Shown here: positions 29,145-38,458 of the stretch, one piece after another
Numbering within the stretch: the first letter of the stretch is position 1
How the letters are laid out: every line of letters begins with the position of its first letter
Assembly: GCF_013410455.1 (NCBI RefSeq)
Contig: NZ_JACCFW010000001.1
Coordinates: 760,929-824,928 of the forward strand
Source: Allobranchiibius huperziae
GTDB taxonomy: Bacteria; Actinomycetota; Actinomycetes; Actinomycetales; Dermatophilaceae
Length of the DNA: 64,000 bases
Direction: 5' to 3'
The notes under the pieces: generated by a model
The model's database searches: none
What the model was told of the DNA's origin: nothing
The model's input: only the letters and a program-made list of their open reading frames with translations
Position numbers and translations under genes: made by a program

Positions 29145-31157
29145 GTGAGCGTCCGCACCACGTCGCACTCGCCGAGACCGCCCGCCTGGAGTGAACTGGT
29201 CATCGGTCTGGCCCTTTTCGCCGTCTACCTGGGCGTCGATCATCTCGGTGGCGCCGGCCGTCGCGCTGCGGCGGAGCGTCACGCGCGTGGCCTGATCGAC
29301 CTCGAGCGGTGGCTGCACCTGGACGTCGAGCGGAGCTGGAACGCCTGGCTCGCCTCGCGGCACACGTTGATGGTCGCGGCGAACTACGAGTACGCGACGA
29401 CCTACATCCTGAGCGCCGCCCTGTTGCTGCTGCTGACCTACTGGCGGATGCCCGGCGTCTACCGCATGGCACGCGACTCCTTCGTCGTACTCAACCTGCT
29501 CGCCTTCACCTGCTTCGCCCTCCTTCCGGTCATGCCGCCGCGTCTCCTGTCGGGCACCGGGTACGTCGACACCGTCACGACCGGGTCGACGATCGGCTCC
29601 TGGGGGTCGCCCCTGGTCGCCGACGCCAACCAGCTGGCCGCCGTGCCGTCACTGCACATCGCGTGGGCCCTGTGGGTGAGCGTCATGCTCGCCCGGATCT
29701 CCCAACGGCGCTGGCTGCAGGCGCTGAGCGCCGTGCACGTGGCGCTGACCTTCGTCGTAGTGGTGGCGACGGCCAACCACTTCGTCCTCGATGCCGTCCC
29801 CGCGGCGATCTTCGTGCTGGCGTCGGTCTTCGTCGTCGAGCGCTGGCAGACCCGCTCCGAGCGTGGCCTGCTCGCGACCTCGGACGAGTTCTTCCTGGAC
29901 GTCGAGCACGACGGGAATGCCCAGAACGTCGGCGGCTACGTGCTGCTCGGCGGTCCCGGCGCGACACCCCCGACCGTGGAGCAGGTTCGTGAGCTCATCC
30001 GCTCCGAGCTGGGTTCGTTCCCGCGCTTCACCTCCCGGCTCGCACCAGGTCGCGGGGCGGCACGCTGGGAGCCGGCCGGCGAGCCGGACTGGTCCAGCCA
30101 CGTGACCGGACAGTCACTGCCCACGGGCACCGGGCTCGACGGGATGGATCAGGTGGTGGCGCGGTTCTGCGCGCAGGAGCTGCCACGTGACCGCCCGCTC
30201 TGGCGGGCGGTGCTCGTCGACGGGCTGCCGGGGGAGCGGTCCGCCTTCGTGATCGTCATGCACCACTGCATGGCCGACGGCATCGGTGCGGTGGTGCAGC
30301 TGCTCGGCCTGCTGCGCCCGCGGTTCGAGCTGCCCATCCCCGCGGCGAACGCGCCGTCCGCGGCCCGCCGCGCAGGCGCCGTGGTCGTGGGCCTGGGACA
30401 GCTGGCCACCGACGGACGACCGTCCGCCCTGCTGCCGACCGGCTCGAGCCGCCGCAGCTACAGCTCGATGCAGCTGCCGCTGGAGCAGGTCCGCTCGATC
30501 GCCCGCGCCCACGACGCCCGGGTCACCGAGGTCCTGCTCGCCCTGGTCGGTGCGGGGACGGCCGCGGCGTACCCCGATCTGGCCCGGACCTGCGAGGGGC
30601 GGCTGCGGGTGTCGGTGCCGATGATGCTGCGGGCGCCGGGCAGCGGTGCCGACGGGAATGTCACGGCCGCCGTCATCGTGGACGTGCCGCTGCGGGATCA
30701 GCCCCTGGCCGATCAGTTGCGCACCCTGCGGACCTCGGCCGCCGCCTTGCGCTCGCCGGCCAGGGCTTTGGCGTCGCGGTGGGTGATGGCGACGGCCCTG
30801 CGCTGCGTGCCACGACCGGTGCGGCGCAGCTTCGCCCGGTCGGTCTACGGGCGGCGCTACTTCCACGCGATCGTCTCCAACATGCCGGGGCCGGACCGCG
30901 ATTTCACGCTCAGGGGGGCGCCTGTGACACGGGTGATGCCACTGCTGCCGCCCGCACCGGGGGCACCCCTGGCGGTGGGTGCACTGAGCTGGGGCGGTCT
31001 GCTCGACGTCAGCATCGTGACCGACGCCGCGAGGTTGGACGCCGTCCTCCTGCGCGAGGCGCTCGATGAGCGGTTCGCCGCTGCCGCCTCAGTCGGCGTC
31101 GAGGACGGGTTCGCCCCAGATGAGCGCCAGATAGAGCCGGGCCCGCTCGGCCGGTGA
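29145..31157 (+). CDS. PAP2 phosphatase - WS/DGAT acyltransferase fusion
   Basis: 670 residues, two fused enzymes. Residues about 1-235 form a membrane PAP2 domain of the AUR1-like branch: spans, then VPSLHIAWALW and NHFVLDAV hold the catalytic histidines and Asp. Residues about 245-655 form a wax-ester synthase/diacylglycerol acyltransferase domain with the HHxxxDG site as MHHCMADGIGAV near residue 375 and the C-terminal SNMPGPDRDFTLRGAPV. Together they could dephosphorylate phosphatidic acid and acylate the resulting diacylglycerol to triacylglycerol. The last 69 bases overlap the opposing PucR-type gene. Start GTG 29145 lies six bases after the weak -10-like TAGGAC. Confidence 0.87.
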   Translation: MSVRTTSHSPRPPAWSELVIGLALFAVYLGVDHLGGAGRRAAAERHARGLIDLERWLHLDVERSWNAWLASRHTLMVAANYEYATTYILSAALLLLLTYWRMPGVYRMARDSFVVLNLLAFTCFALLPVMPPRLLSGTGYVDTVTTGSTIGSWGSPLVADANQLAAVPSLHIAWALWVSVMLARISQRRWLQALSAVHVALTFVVVVATANHFVLDAVPAAIFVLASVFVVERWQTRSERGLLATSDEFFLDVEHDGNAQNVGGYVLLGGPGATPPTVEQVRELIRSELGSFPRFTSRLAPGRGAARWEPAGEPDWSSHVTGQSLPTGTGLDGMDQVVARFCAQELPRDRPLWRAVLVDGLPGERSAFVIVMHHCMADGIGAVVQLLGLLRPRFELPIPAANAPSAARRAGAVVVGLGQLATDGRPSALLPTGSSRRSYSSMQLPLEQVRSIARAHDARVTEVLLALVGAGTAAAYPDLARTCEGRLRVSVPMMLRAPGSGADGNVTAAVIVDVPLRDQPLADQLRTLRTSAAALRSPARALASRWVMATALRCVPRPVRRSFARSVYGRRYFHAIVSNMPGPDRDFTLRGAPVTRVMPLLPPAPGAPLAVGALSWGGLLDVSIVTDAARLDAVLLREALDERFAAAASVGVEDGFAPDERQIEPGPLGR

Positions 31158-32306
31158 GTCCAGCGCGGGGCCGAACGCCTCGCGCAGCTGCTCGACGCGG
31201 TAGCGCACCGTCTGAGGATGGATGTGCAGCTCCTCGGCGATCTCCACACGGGAGCCCATGTGCCGAAGCCACGAGGTGAGTGTCTCGATCAGTCTCTCGC
31301 GCGTCGCCTGCGGCAGGTCGTCCAGCGGTGCCAGCACCTGCGACCGGAGCGCTGCGACGCGCTGCGGCCGTTGGTGCACGATGAGGGTGTCGAGATGATC
31401 GCCGACGAATGCGACCGACTCGGTGATGAGCCCGGATCGCTGCAGTGACAACGCACTTCGTGCGAGGGTGAGGCTGGTGCGGGCCTGGTCGATCGGCATC
31501 GGCGGGCCGACCATCGCTCCCTCGGACGCCAGCGCGCGGATCAGGCGCTCACGGGTGCCCCGTGCCCACGGCGCGATCAGGCCGACGACCCCGTCGACCC
31601 GGACGAAGAGCCACTCCGGGTCGGTCTGCACCGACTGCAGCGGAGTCTCGTCCTTGTCGAGGCGCAGGATGACGAAGACCACCTCGTCCGGCAGACGCCA
31701 GAGCGCCCGGTCCGCGGCACGCCGCAGCGCGATGAGGTCGGTGAAGGGCGACATGATCTGACCGGTCAGCTCGGCGCGCGCCCGCTGGGCCGCCATCCCC
31801 GAGTCGGACTGTTCGCTGACGAAGCCCTGCGATGTGCAGGCCGACAGGTCGTGCACGATCGTGAAGAGTGTCTGGGCCAGGCGGGCGATGTCGGTCGGGC
31901 CGATGCCGGCCGTGATGGCCGCCTGCGAGATGAACTCCCAGGACACGCGGGCGCCGCTCTGGTAGGCCGTGAGCAGGCTGGTCAGGTCCTGCCCGTGCAG
32001 GTAGTGCACGCGGCCGATCTGCTCGAACACGTTCGCGATCGCCGGGTCGAGGGTGTCGCCGTGACCGGGTCTCCCGGCCGGATCACTGACCGTGGCGAGC
32101 AGTTGCGGGATCACGACCTCGGACGCCAGCGCGAGCTGATCGCGATGCTCCTCCATGTACGCCGTGTAGGTGGGCCACATGGTGGCGAGCTCGTCACCGA
32201 CCACGCGCAGCAGGTCGGGGAAGGTCTGCGTCAGTGACTCCCGCAGCACCTCGACGTGTGAATCCGGTTGCGATGGAAGTGCTTCCGCATTCAACCGTTG
32301 CGCCAT
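31089..32306 (-). CDS. PucR-family transcriptional regulator
   Basis: 405 residues. The N-terminal half is helical (PDLLRVVGDELATMWPTYTA) and resembles the RsbRD/sensor N-domain found in such regulators. The middle looks like a degenerate GGDEF-type fold (VVFVILRLDKDETPLQS). The C-terminus is the PucR HTH: LIETLTSWLRHMGSRVEIAE, then LHIHPQTVRYRVEQL. It is divergent from the hopanoid operon with a 112-bp gap containing a perfect inverted repeat, so it is the obvious candidate regulator of that operon and of itself. Effector unknown. Confidence 0.88.
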   Translation of the reverse strand: MAQRLNAEALPSQPDSHVEVLRESLTQTFPDLLRVVGDELATMWPTYTAYMEEHRDQLALASEVVIPQLLATVSDPAGRPGHGDTLDPAIANVFEQIGRVHYLHGQDLTSLLTAYQSGARVSWEFISQAAITAGIGPTDIARLAQTLFTIVHDLSACTSQGFVSEQSDSGMAAQRARAELTGQIMSPFTDLIALRRAADRALWRLPDEVVFVILRLDKDETPLQSVQTDPEWLFVRVDGVVGLIAPWARGTRERLIRALASEGAMVGPPMPIDQARTSLTLARSALSLQRSGLITESVAFVGDHLDTLIVHQRPQRVAALRSQVLAPLDDLPQATRERLIETLTSWLRHMGSRVEIAEELHIHPQTVRYRVEQLREAFGPALDSPAERARLYLALIWGEPVLDAD

Positions 32307-32332
32307 CCCGCAGATCCCCGCTTCCTGATCGA

Positions 32333-32351
32333 TTTGTCATCGAATGACAAA
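32333..32351. promoter_or_regulatory. Inverted-repeat operator candidate between pucR-type gene and hopanoid operon
   Basis: TTTGTCAT, three bases, ATGACAAA: perfect 8-bp arms. It lies 26 bp from the regulator start and 67 bp from hpnC. It is AT-rich in a GC-rich background. It is positioned to act on both divergent promoters. Confidence 0.65.
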
Positions 32352-32418
32352 CGTCGGCCCAGAAACTCACTCATTCGGGTCGAGACCGACGGTGACGAGT
32401 GGACCCAGACTACGAGTC

Positions 32419-33285
32419 ATGACGGTCGCGCAGCCCTCGAACGACACGACTTCGCGCCTGCCGATGTACGACGCACGGGACCGCAGCGAGAACTTTCCGG
32501 TGGCTCTGCGCGTGCTTCCGGCGGCGATCCGGGACCATCTGCGCCGGGTCTACTCCGTGGCACGGCACATCGACGAGCTGGGCGACTCGGGCACCGGCGA
32601 CCGCACGACCGCCCTCAGGGCCTACCGCTCCCAGGTGCACGCGCTCTGGGCCGGTGAGCGGCTGAGTGAGCCGACCCTGATGCGGTTGGCGCCCACGGTG
32701 ACGGCATGCGGACTGTCCGAGAAGCCCTTCCAGGACCTGGTGGCGGCCAACCTGCAGGACCAGTCTGTGACCGAGTACGCAGATTTCGCCGCCCTTCTCG
32801 AATACTGCGCGCTGTCGGCCGACCCCGTCGGCCGCCTCGTGCTGGAGATCTTCGCCAGGTCCTCGCCGGAGCGGATCGCCCTGTCGGACCGGATCTGCTC
32901 CGCATTGCAGGTGTTGGAGCACTGCCAGGACGTCGTCGAGGACTCGCGGGCCGGGCGGGTCTATCTGCCGCAGGACGACCTGGGTGGTGCCGGGTTGTCG
33001 ACCGCGACGTTGCTCGACCCCGGCCATCGAGAGGACCTCTGCGCCGTGGTCTCCCTGCAGGTGCTGCGGGCGCGGCAGCTGCTGGATGCGGGACCACCGC
33101 TGCTGCGCCGCCTGGACGGCTGGGCGAAGGTCTCGGTCGCAGGCTTCGTCGCCGGTGGCCTGGCCACCGCGGACGCGATCGACCGCGCGCGGGGTGACGT
33201 CGTCACTGCCGTCCCGCGACCACGACGGGTCGACGTGCTTCGTCACATCGCCGCACTGCTGCTGCGCTCCGGAGGTGCTGGATGA
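32419..33285 (+). CDS. hpnC: Squalene synthase-type protein HpnC (hydroxysqualene synthase)
   Basis: 288 residues. In the three-step hopanoid route HpnC turns presqualene diphosphate (from HpnD) into hydroxysqualene. HpnC hallmarks: SENFPVALRVLPAAIRDHL near the N-terminus, first acidic motif RHIDELGD, second QDVVEDSRAGRVYLPQDDL. ATG 32419 is used; a start at 32344 would add 25 non-family residues and lie inside the operator. First gene of an eight-gene operon; its stop overlaps hpnD (ATGA). Confidence 0.92.
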   Translation: MTVAQPSNDTTSRLPMYDARDRSENFPVALRVLPAAIRDHLRRVYSVARHIDELGDSGTGDRTTALRAYRSQVHALWAGERLSEPTLMRLAPTVTACGLSEKPFQDLVAANLQDQSVTEYADFAALLEYCALSADPVGRLVLEIFARSSPERIALSDRICSALQVLEHCQDVVEDSRAGRVYLPQDDLGGAGLSTATLLDPGHREDLCAVVSLQVLRARQLLDAGPPLLRRLDGWAKVSVAGFVAGGLATADAIDRARGDVVTAVPRPRRVDVLRHIAALLLRSGGAG

Positions 33286-34148
33286 CGACGGCCACCCTTC
33301 CCGATGCCTTCGCCGCGTGCGAGACCATCACCCGGGACGAGGCACGCAACTTCTACTACGGCATCCGTCTGCTTCCTCCACAGAAGCGCGCCGCGCTGTG
33401 CTCCCTCTACGCCCTGGCCCGCCGCATCGACGACATCGGCGACGAGGATCGGCCGCGCGAGGACAAGATCCGCGCCCTGGCCGCCCTGCGGCAGGACCTG
33501 CAACGGATCGACGCTTCCACCGACCCCGTCCTGCTCGCGGTGGCCGCGACCGCACGCGACTTCCAGGTGCCGCTGGAGGCGTTCCTGGAGCTGATCGACG
33601 GCGTCGAGATGGACCTGGCCGACGTGACGTACGAGACCTTCGAGGACCTCACCGTCTACTGCCGTCGGGTGGCCGGGTCCATCGGCCGGTTGTGCCTGTC
33701 CGTCTTCGGCGCCGGCACCGACCCGAGGGCGCCGATGTACGCCGACCAGCTGGGTATCGCGCTGCAGCAGACCAACATCCTGCGCGACATCCGCGAGGAC
33801 CTGCTCATCGGCCGCGTCTACCTGCCCCAGCAGGAGCTCAAGGAGCACGGCATCACCCTCGAACTCGATGCACAGGGCTCGCTCTGCGATCCCGAGGCGA
33901 GGCTCGCCGCCTACATCGGTTTCGCGGCTGCCCGGGCCGAGAACTGGTACGCGCTGGGTGGCCGGCTGCTGCCTGAGCTGGACTCCCGCAGCAGCGCCTG
34001 CTGTGCCGCCATGTCGGGCATCTACCACCGGCTGCTGACCCGGATCCGTAAGAACCCCAGTGATGTCTATGGCTCGCGCCTGTCCCTTCCCGGGTGGGAG
34101 AAGGGTGCCGTCGCGGTCTCCGCCCTCGCTCGCGGAGGGCTGAGATGA
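33282..34148 (+). CDS. hpnD: Presqualene diphosphate synthase HpnD
   Basis: 288 residues. It condenses two farnesyl diphosphates to presqualene diphosphate. It keeps NFYYGIRLLPPQKRAALCSL, the first aspartate motif RRIDDIGDED and the second NILRDIREDLLIGRVYLPQ. Both acidic motifs are intact. Overlaps hpnC and hpnE by four bases each, so the three squalene-forming steps are translationally coupled. Confidence 0.95.
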   Translation: MTTATLPDAFAACETITRDEARNFYYGIRLLPPQKRAALCSLYALARRIDDIGDEDRPREDKIRALAALRQDLQRIDASTDPVLLAVAATARDFQVPLEAFLELIDGVEMDLADVTYETFEDLTVYCRRVAGSIGRLCLSVFGAGTDPRAPMYADQLGIALQQTNILRDIREDLLIGRVYLPQQELKEHGITLELDAQGSLCDPEARLAAYIGFAAARAENWYALGGRLLPELDSRSSACCAAMSGIYHRLLTRIRKNPSDVYGSRLSLPGWEKGAVAVSALARGGLR

Positions 34149-35494
34149 CGCGGGCGGCCGTGATCGGAGGCGGCCTCGCCGGAATCACTGCCGCGATCGG
34201 ACTCGCCGACGCCGGGTGCGACGTGACCCTCCTGGAGCGGCAGGCGCACCTGGGCGGCCTGACCCACAGCTTCGAGCGCGACGGCATGTGGGTGGACAAC
34301 GGGCAGCACGTCTTCCTGCGCTGCTGCACCGCCTATCGCAGTCTGTTGCAGCGCCTCGCTGTCGCACACCTGGTGACGATGCAGGACCGCCTGGACATCC
34401 CGATGCGCAGCGGGCGGCGCGCCACGACGGGCCATCTGCGCCGCAACGGGCTGCCCGCCCCGATGCACCTGGCCGGCTCGCTCGCCCGTCATCCGTGGTT
34501 GCCGGTGCCGGACCGGGTCCGCGCCGGCCGAATCGCTCTGGCGCTGGCCGCGGTCGACACCGCGTCGGCTGCCAGCGACGAGACCAGCTTCGGCGACTGG
34601 CTGGACGCACACCACTGTTCGAGGCGGCTGCGCGAGAACCTGTGGGACGTCGTCGGACTCGCGACTCTCAACGTGCATGCCGACGAGTGCTCGCTCGCTC
34701 TCGCCGCGACCGTCTTCCAGCTCGGCCTGCTCACCGACCGAACGGCAGGTGACATCGGCTGGTCAGACGTCCCATTGTCACAGCTACACGGCGACGCTGC
34801 CGTGCGCGCGTTGGGTGCGGCAGGCGCGGAGGTGCGGGTGCGTGCCAAGGTCGAACGCGTGACGCCCGCGTCGGGCCGGTGGGTCGTGCGCGCCGACGGC
34901 GTCGACACGGAGTACGACCAGGCCGTGCTGGCCGTGCCCCCGGACGTTACCGAGCGGCTCGCGCCCTGGGCCGACCTGGGCGCCGGCCCGGGGTACGCCG
35001 CACGTCTCGGCAGCTCTCCGATCGTCAACCTGCACGTGCTGCTCGACCGGGTCGTCCTCGACACGCCGTTCGTGGTCGCGCTCGACAGCCCGCTGCAGTG
35101 GGTCTTCGATCGCACCGGCCAGTCCGGTGTGCGACGCGGGCAGTACCTCGCGGTCTCGCTGTCCGGCGCCGACGAGGACCTGCCTCGCACCGCCGCGCAG
35201 CTCCGCGAGATCTACCTGCCGGAGCTGCGGAGGCTTCTCCCCATGATGGATTCGGCGCACGTGCTGGACTTCTTCGTCACCCGTGAGCCGCGGGCGACGT
35301 TCCGCGCGACGCCCGGCACCGCGGCGTACCGGCCGACGCAACGGACCGGACATGTCGGGCTCGCCGTCGCCGGTGCGTGGACCGCGACCGGCTGGCCCGC
35401 GACGATGGAGGGCGCGGTACGCAGCGGTAGGGACGCTGCGGCCGCGCTGCTGCAGGAGACCCGGAGATCCCCACGGGACGAGGTGGCGGCGTGA
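34145..35494 (+). CDS. hpnE: Hydroxysqualene dehydroxylase HpnE (FAD-dependent)
   Basis: 449 residues, amine-oxidase/phytoene-desaturase fold. The FAD loop is AAVIGGGLAGITAAIGLADAG at the N-terminus, followed by LLERQAHLGGLTHSF and DNGQHVFLRCCTAYRSLL, typical for HpnE. The C-terminal FAD segment is VGLAVAGAWTATGWPATMEG. It reduces hydroxysqualene to squalene. ATG 34145 overlaps hpnD; the frame runs further upstream only inside hpnD. Confidence 0.93.
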   Translation: MTRAAVIGGGLAGITAAIGLADAGCDVTLLERQAHLGGLTHSFERDGMWVDNGQHVFLRCCTAYRSLLQRLAVAHLVTMQDRLDIPMRSGRRATTGHLRRNGLPAPMHLAGSLARHPWLPVPDRVRAGRIALALAAVDTASAASDETSFGDWLDAHHCSRRLRENLWDVVGLATLNVHADECSLALAATVFQLGLLTDRTAGDIGWSDVPLSQLHGDAAVRALGAAGAEVRVRAKVERVTPASGRWVVRADGVDTEYDQAVLAVPPDVTERLAPWADLGAGPGYAARLGSSPIVNLHVLLDRVVLDTPFVVALDSPLQWVFDRTGQSGVRRGQYLAVSLSGADEDLPRTAAQLREIYLPELRRLLPMMDSAHVLDFFVTREPRATFRATPGTAAYRPTQRTGHVGLAVAGAWTATGWPATMEGAVRSGRDAAAALLQETRRSPRDEVAA

Positions 35495-36516
35495 TGAACG
35501 ACATCGGGCGCGCACCCGCGCAGACCCTGGACGAGACCCGTTCGTTGGTGCTGCCCGCGCTGCACAAGGCGGTCGACCGGCTCGACGATCTGGAGCGCCT
35601 CACGACCTCCTACCACCTGGGCTGGGTGGACGCCGGCGGCAACCCTGTCTCCGGAGCGGGAGGCAAGGCCGTCCGCCCCGCCCTGGCGGTCCTCGGCGCC
35701 CGCGCCGTCGGCGCGGAACCGGCCGTCGCCGTCCCGGGCGCCGTCGCGGTCGAGCTGGTGCACAACTTCTCGCTCGTGCACGACGACATCATGGATCGCG
35801 ACCGTACGCGCCGGCACCGTCCGACGGTGTGGTCCGTGTGGGACGAGGCGACCGCGATCCTCACCGGGGACGCGATGCTGTCCCTCGCACACGAGGTGCT
35901 GCTGGAGGAGGGTGGCCTCCAGGCCGCCGCGGCCTCGTGGCACCTGGCGCGGTGCACCCGTGCACTGATCAACGGTCAGGTGCTCGACATGACCTTCGAG
36001 CAGCGTGCCGAGGTGAGCCTGCACGAATGCCGCCGGATGGCGCAGGGCAAGACCGCCGCGCTCATCGCCACCAGCACGGTCATCGGTGCCGTGCTCGCCG
36101 GTGGCGACGCCGACGCGCTGGACGCGCTCACCACGTACGGCCTGCGGATCGGTCTGGCCTTCCAGCTGGTCGATGACCTGCTCGGCGTGTGGGGTGATCC
36201 GCAGGTCACGGGCAAGTCCAACTTCTCGGACCTGCAGGCCAAGAAGAAGACCCTCCCGGTCTGCTGGGCGCTCGGCCAGGACGGCGCCCGGGCCGCCCGG
36301 TTGAGGGCCTGGTTCACGGACGGGCCCACCGATCCGGCCGCCCTCGCACGGGCCGCCGGACTGCTGGAGGAGGCCGGCGCACGCGACTGGGCGGAAGGTG
36401 AGGCGCGCCGCCTGGTGGCGAGCGCGCAGGCAGCCCTGCGCGGCGCGGCGCTGACACCGTCCGCCACGGCCGACCTGCACGCCATGGCCGACTTCATCGC
36501 CGGCAGGAAGGCCTGA
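35494..36516 (+). CDS. Polyprenyl (farnesyl-type) diphosphate synthase
   Basis: 340 residues, trans-isoprenyl diphosphate synthase. The first Asp-rich motif is LVHDDIMDRDRTRRHRPTVW and the second FQLVDDLLGVWGDP; GGKAVRPALAVLGARA is the allylic-substrate region. In this operon it presumably makes farnesyl diphosphate for HpnD, although chain length cannot be read with certainty. The residues before the first motif (VELVHNFSLVHDD) have a Phe four to five positions upstream, compatible with short chains. TGATG junction with hpnE; five bases before shc. Confidence 0.9.
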   Translation: MNDIGRAPAQTLDETRSLVLPALHKAVDRLDDLERLTTSYHLGWVDAGGNPVSGAGGKAVRPALAVLGARAVGAEPAVAVPGAVAVELVHNFSLVHDDIMDRDRTRRHRPTVWSVWDEATAILTGDAMLSLAHEVLLEEGGLQAAAASWHLARCTRALINGQVLDMTFEQRAEVSLHECRRMAQGKTAALIATSTVIGAVLAGGDADALDALTTYGLRIGLAFQLVDDLLGVWGDPQVTGKSNFSDLQAKKKTLPVCWALGQDGARAARLRAWFTDGPTDPAALARAAGLLEEAGARDWAEGEARRLVASAQAALRGAALTPSATADLHAMADFIAGRKA

Positions 36517-36520
36517 ACCG

Positions 36521-38458
36521 ATGACCCCCGTGCTCGCGTCCGGCTCCGTGGCAGGTGACGTCGACGCTACCTCGGACCCGCGGTCGGCCGCGCGCGCCGC
36601 TCTGGACGCGGCGATCGCCCATCTGAGCAGCCTTCAGCACGAACAGGGTTGGTGGAAGGGCGATCTGGCGACCAACGTCACCATGGACGCCGAGGACATG
36701 ATGCTGCGCGAATTCCTCGGGATCGCGACGGCCGAGACCCGCGACCAGAGCGCACGGTGGATCCGGTCCCAGCAGCGCGAGGACGGCACCTGGGCGACCT
36801 TCTTCGGAGGGCCCGGTAATCTCGACACCACCGTCGAGGCATGGGTCGCCCTGCGGATCGCGGGCGACCAGGCGACCGCCCCGCACATGCTGCGCGCACA
36901 GCAGTTCGTCCGCGCCCAGGGCGGCGTCGAGCGTTCCCGGGTCTTCACCCGCATCTGGCTCGCCCTCTTCGGGCTGTGGGACTGGCGCGACCTGCCGAAC
37001 CTGCCCCCGGAGCTCATCCACCTGCCCCGGTGGTTCCCGCTGAACGTCTACGACTGGGGTTGCTGGGCCCGACAGACGATCGTGCCGCTCACCGTCGTCT
37101 GCACGCTGCGGCCGCGGCGCCCGCTGCCCTTCGCCATCGACGAGCTCCGCACCGGTGCGGAGCTGGAGGCGTTCGCCCCGTGGAGCACCGTCGGGGGCGC
37201 GTTCCAACGCGCCGACGTCCTCCTGCACGCGTACGCCAAGCGGCCGCTGCGGCAGCTGCGCACCGGGGCGATGCGCAGAGCGGCGGAGTGGATCATCGCG
37301 CGCCAGGAGGCCGACGGGGGATGGGGTGGCATCCAGCCGCCGTGGGTCTACTCGATCCTCGCGCTGCATCTGCTCGGCTACCCGCTGGAGCATCCCGTGC
37401 TGCGGGCCGCGGTCGACGGGCTGGAGGGCTTCGTCATCACGGAGGACACCGACGAGGGACCGATCCGCCGGGTCGAGGCGTGCCAGTCGCCGGTCTGGGA
37501 CACCGCGCTCGCGGTCAACGCGCTGCTGGACTCCGGTATCAGCGGCGACGACGCGCGGGTCCGACGTGCCGCGGACTGGCTGGCCCGTGAGCAGATCACC
37601 GGTGACGGGGACTGGCAGGTACGCCGGCCCGGGATCCCGTCCGGCGGTTGGGCTTTCGAGTTCGCCAACGACGTCTACCCGGATGTCGACGACGGCGCCG
37701 AGGTGGTGATGGCGCTGCGCCGGGTCGGCAGCAACCGGCCCACCCTGCTGCGGCGCGGGGTGGACAGGGGTATCGCGTGGACGGCCGGGATGCAGTCGAA
37801 GGACGGCGGCTGGGGCGCCTTCGACGCCGACAACACCCGCACGCTGGCCACCCACCTGCCGTTCTGTGACTTCGGTGCCGTGATCGACTCGCCGTCGGCG
37901 GACGTGACGGCCCACGTCGTGGAGATGCTCGCCGCCGAGGGACGCGCCCGGGGGGAGCGCTGCCGCCGCGGCGTGGCCTGGTTGCTGGAGCACCAGGAGC
38001 CCGACGGTTCGTGGTTCGGGCGCTGGGGTGCGAACCACGTGTACGGCACGGGCGCCGTCGTACCGGCATTGGTCGCCGCAGGTATCCCCGCCGATCACAA
38101 CGCCATTCGCGCGAGTGTGCGCTGGCTGGGGGAGCACCAGAACGCCGACGGCGGGTGGGGCGAGGACCTGCGGTCCTACCGCGATCCGGACTGGATCGGA
38201 CACGGTGCCTCCACCGCCTCCCAGACCGCGTGGGCGCTGATGGCGCTGGTCGCCGCCGGTGAGGCGGACGACGGTGGGGGTGTGGTCGAGCGCGGCATCG
38301 CCTACCTGGCCGGCACCCAACGCGCCGACGGCACCTGGGACGAAGACCTGTACACCGGCACCGGTTTCCCGGGCGACTTCTACATCAACTACGGCCTCTA
38401 CCGGCTCATCTTCCCGATCTGGGCCCTGGGTCGGTACGTCGGGGGTGGGCCGGCATGA
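36521..38458 (+). CDS. shc: Squalene-hopene cyclase
   Basis: 645 residues, full length. It cyclises squalene to hopene/hopanol at the membrane. The catalytic acid motif DxDD is seen in NDVYPDVDDGAEVVMAL near residue 387. Several QW repeats are present (for example QQREDGTWATFFGGPGN, QEADGGWGGIQPPW, QSKDGGWGAFDADN, HQNADGGWGEDL, TQRADGTWDEDLYTG). Follows the prenyl synthase by four bases and overlaps the fusion gene by ATGA. Confidence 0.97.
   Translation: MTPVLASGSVAGDVDATSDPRSAARAALDAAIAHLSSLQHEQGWWKGDLATNVTMDAEDMMLREFLGIATAETRDQSARWIRSQQREDGTWATFFGGPGNLDTTVEAWVALRIAGDQATAPHMLRAQQFVRAQGGVERSRVFTRIWLALFGLWDWRDLPNLPPELIHLPRWFPLNVYDWGCWARQTIVPLTVVCTLRPRRPLPFAIDELRTGAELEAFAPWSTVGGAFQRADVLLHAYAKRPLRQLRTGAMRRAAEWIIARQEADGGWGGIQPPWVYSILALHLLGYPLEHPVLRAAVDGLEGFVITEDTDEGPIRRVEACQSPVWDTALAVNALLDSGISGDDARVRRAADWLAREQITGDGDWQVRRPGIPSGGWAFEFANDVYPDVDDGAEVVMALRRVGSNRPTLLRRGVDRGIAWTAGMQSKDGGWGAFDADNTRTLATHLPFCDFGAVIDSPSADVTAHVVEMLAAEGRARGERCRRGVAWLLEHQEPDGSWFGRWGANHVYGTGAVVPALVAAGIPADHNAIRASVRWLGEHQNADGGWGEDLRSYRDPDWIGHGASTASQTAWALMALVAAGEADDGGGVVERGIAYLAGTQRADGTWDEDLYTGTGFPGDFYINYGLYRLIFPIWALGRYVGGGPA

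Noticed and set aside
32344-32418. Upstream ATG start for hpnC
   Set aside because: It would lie inside the inverted repeat and add residues unlike other HpnC proteins.
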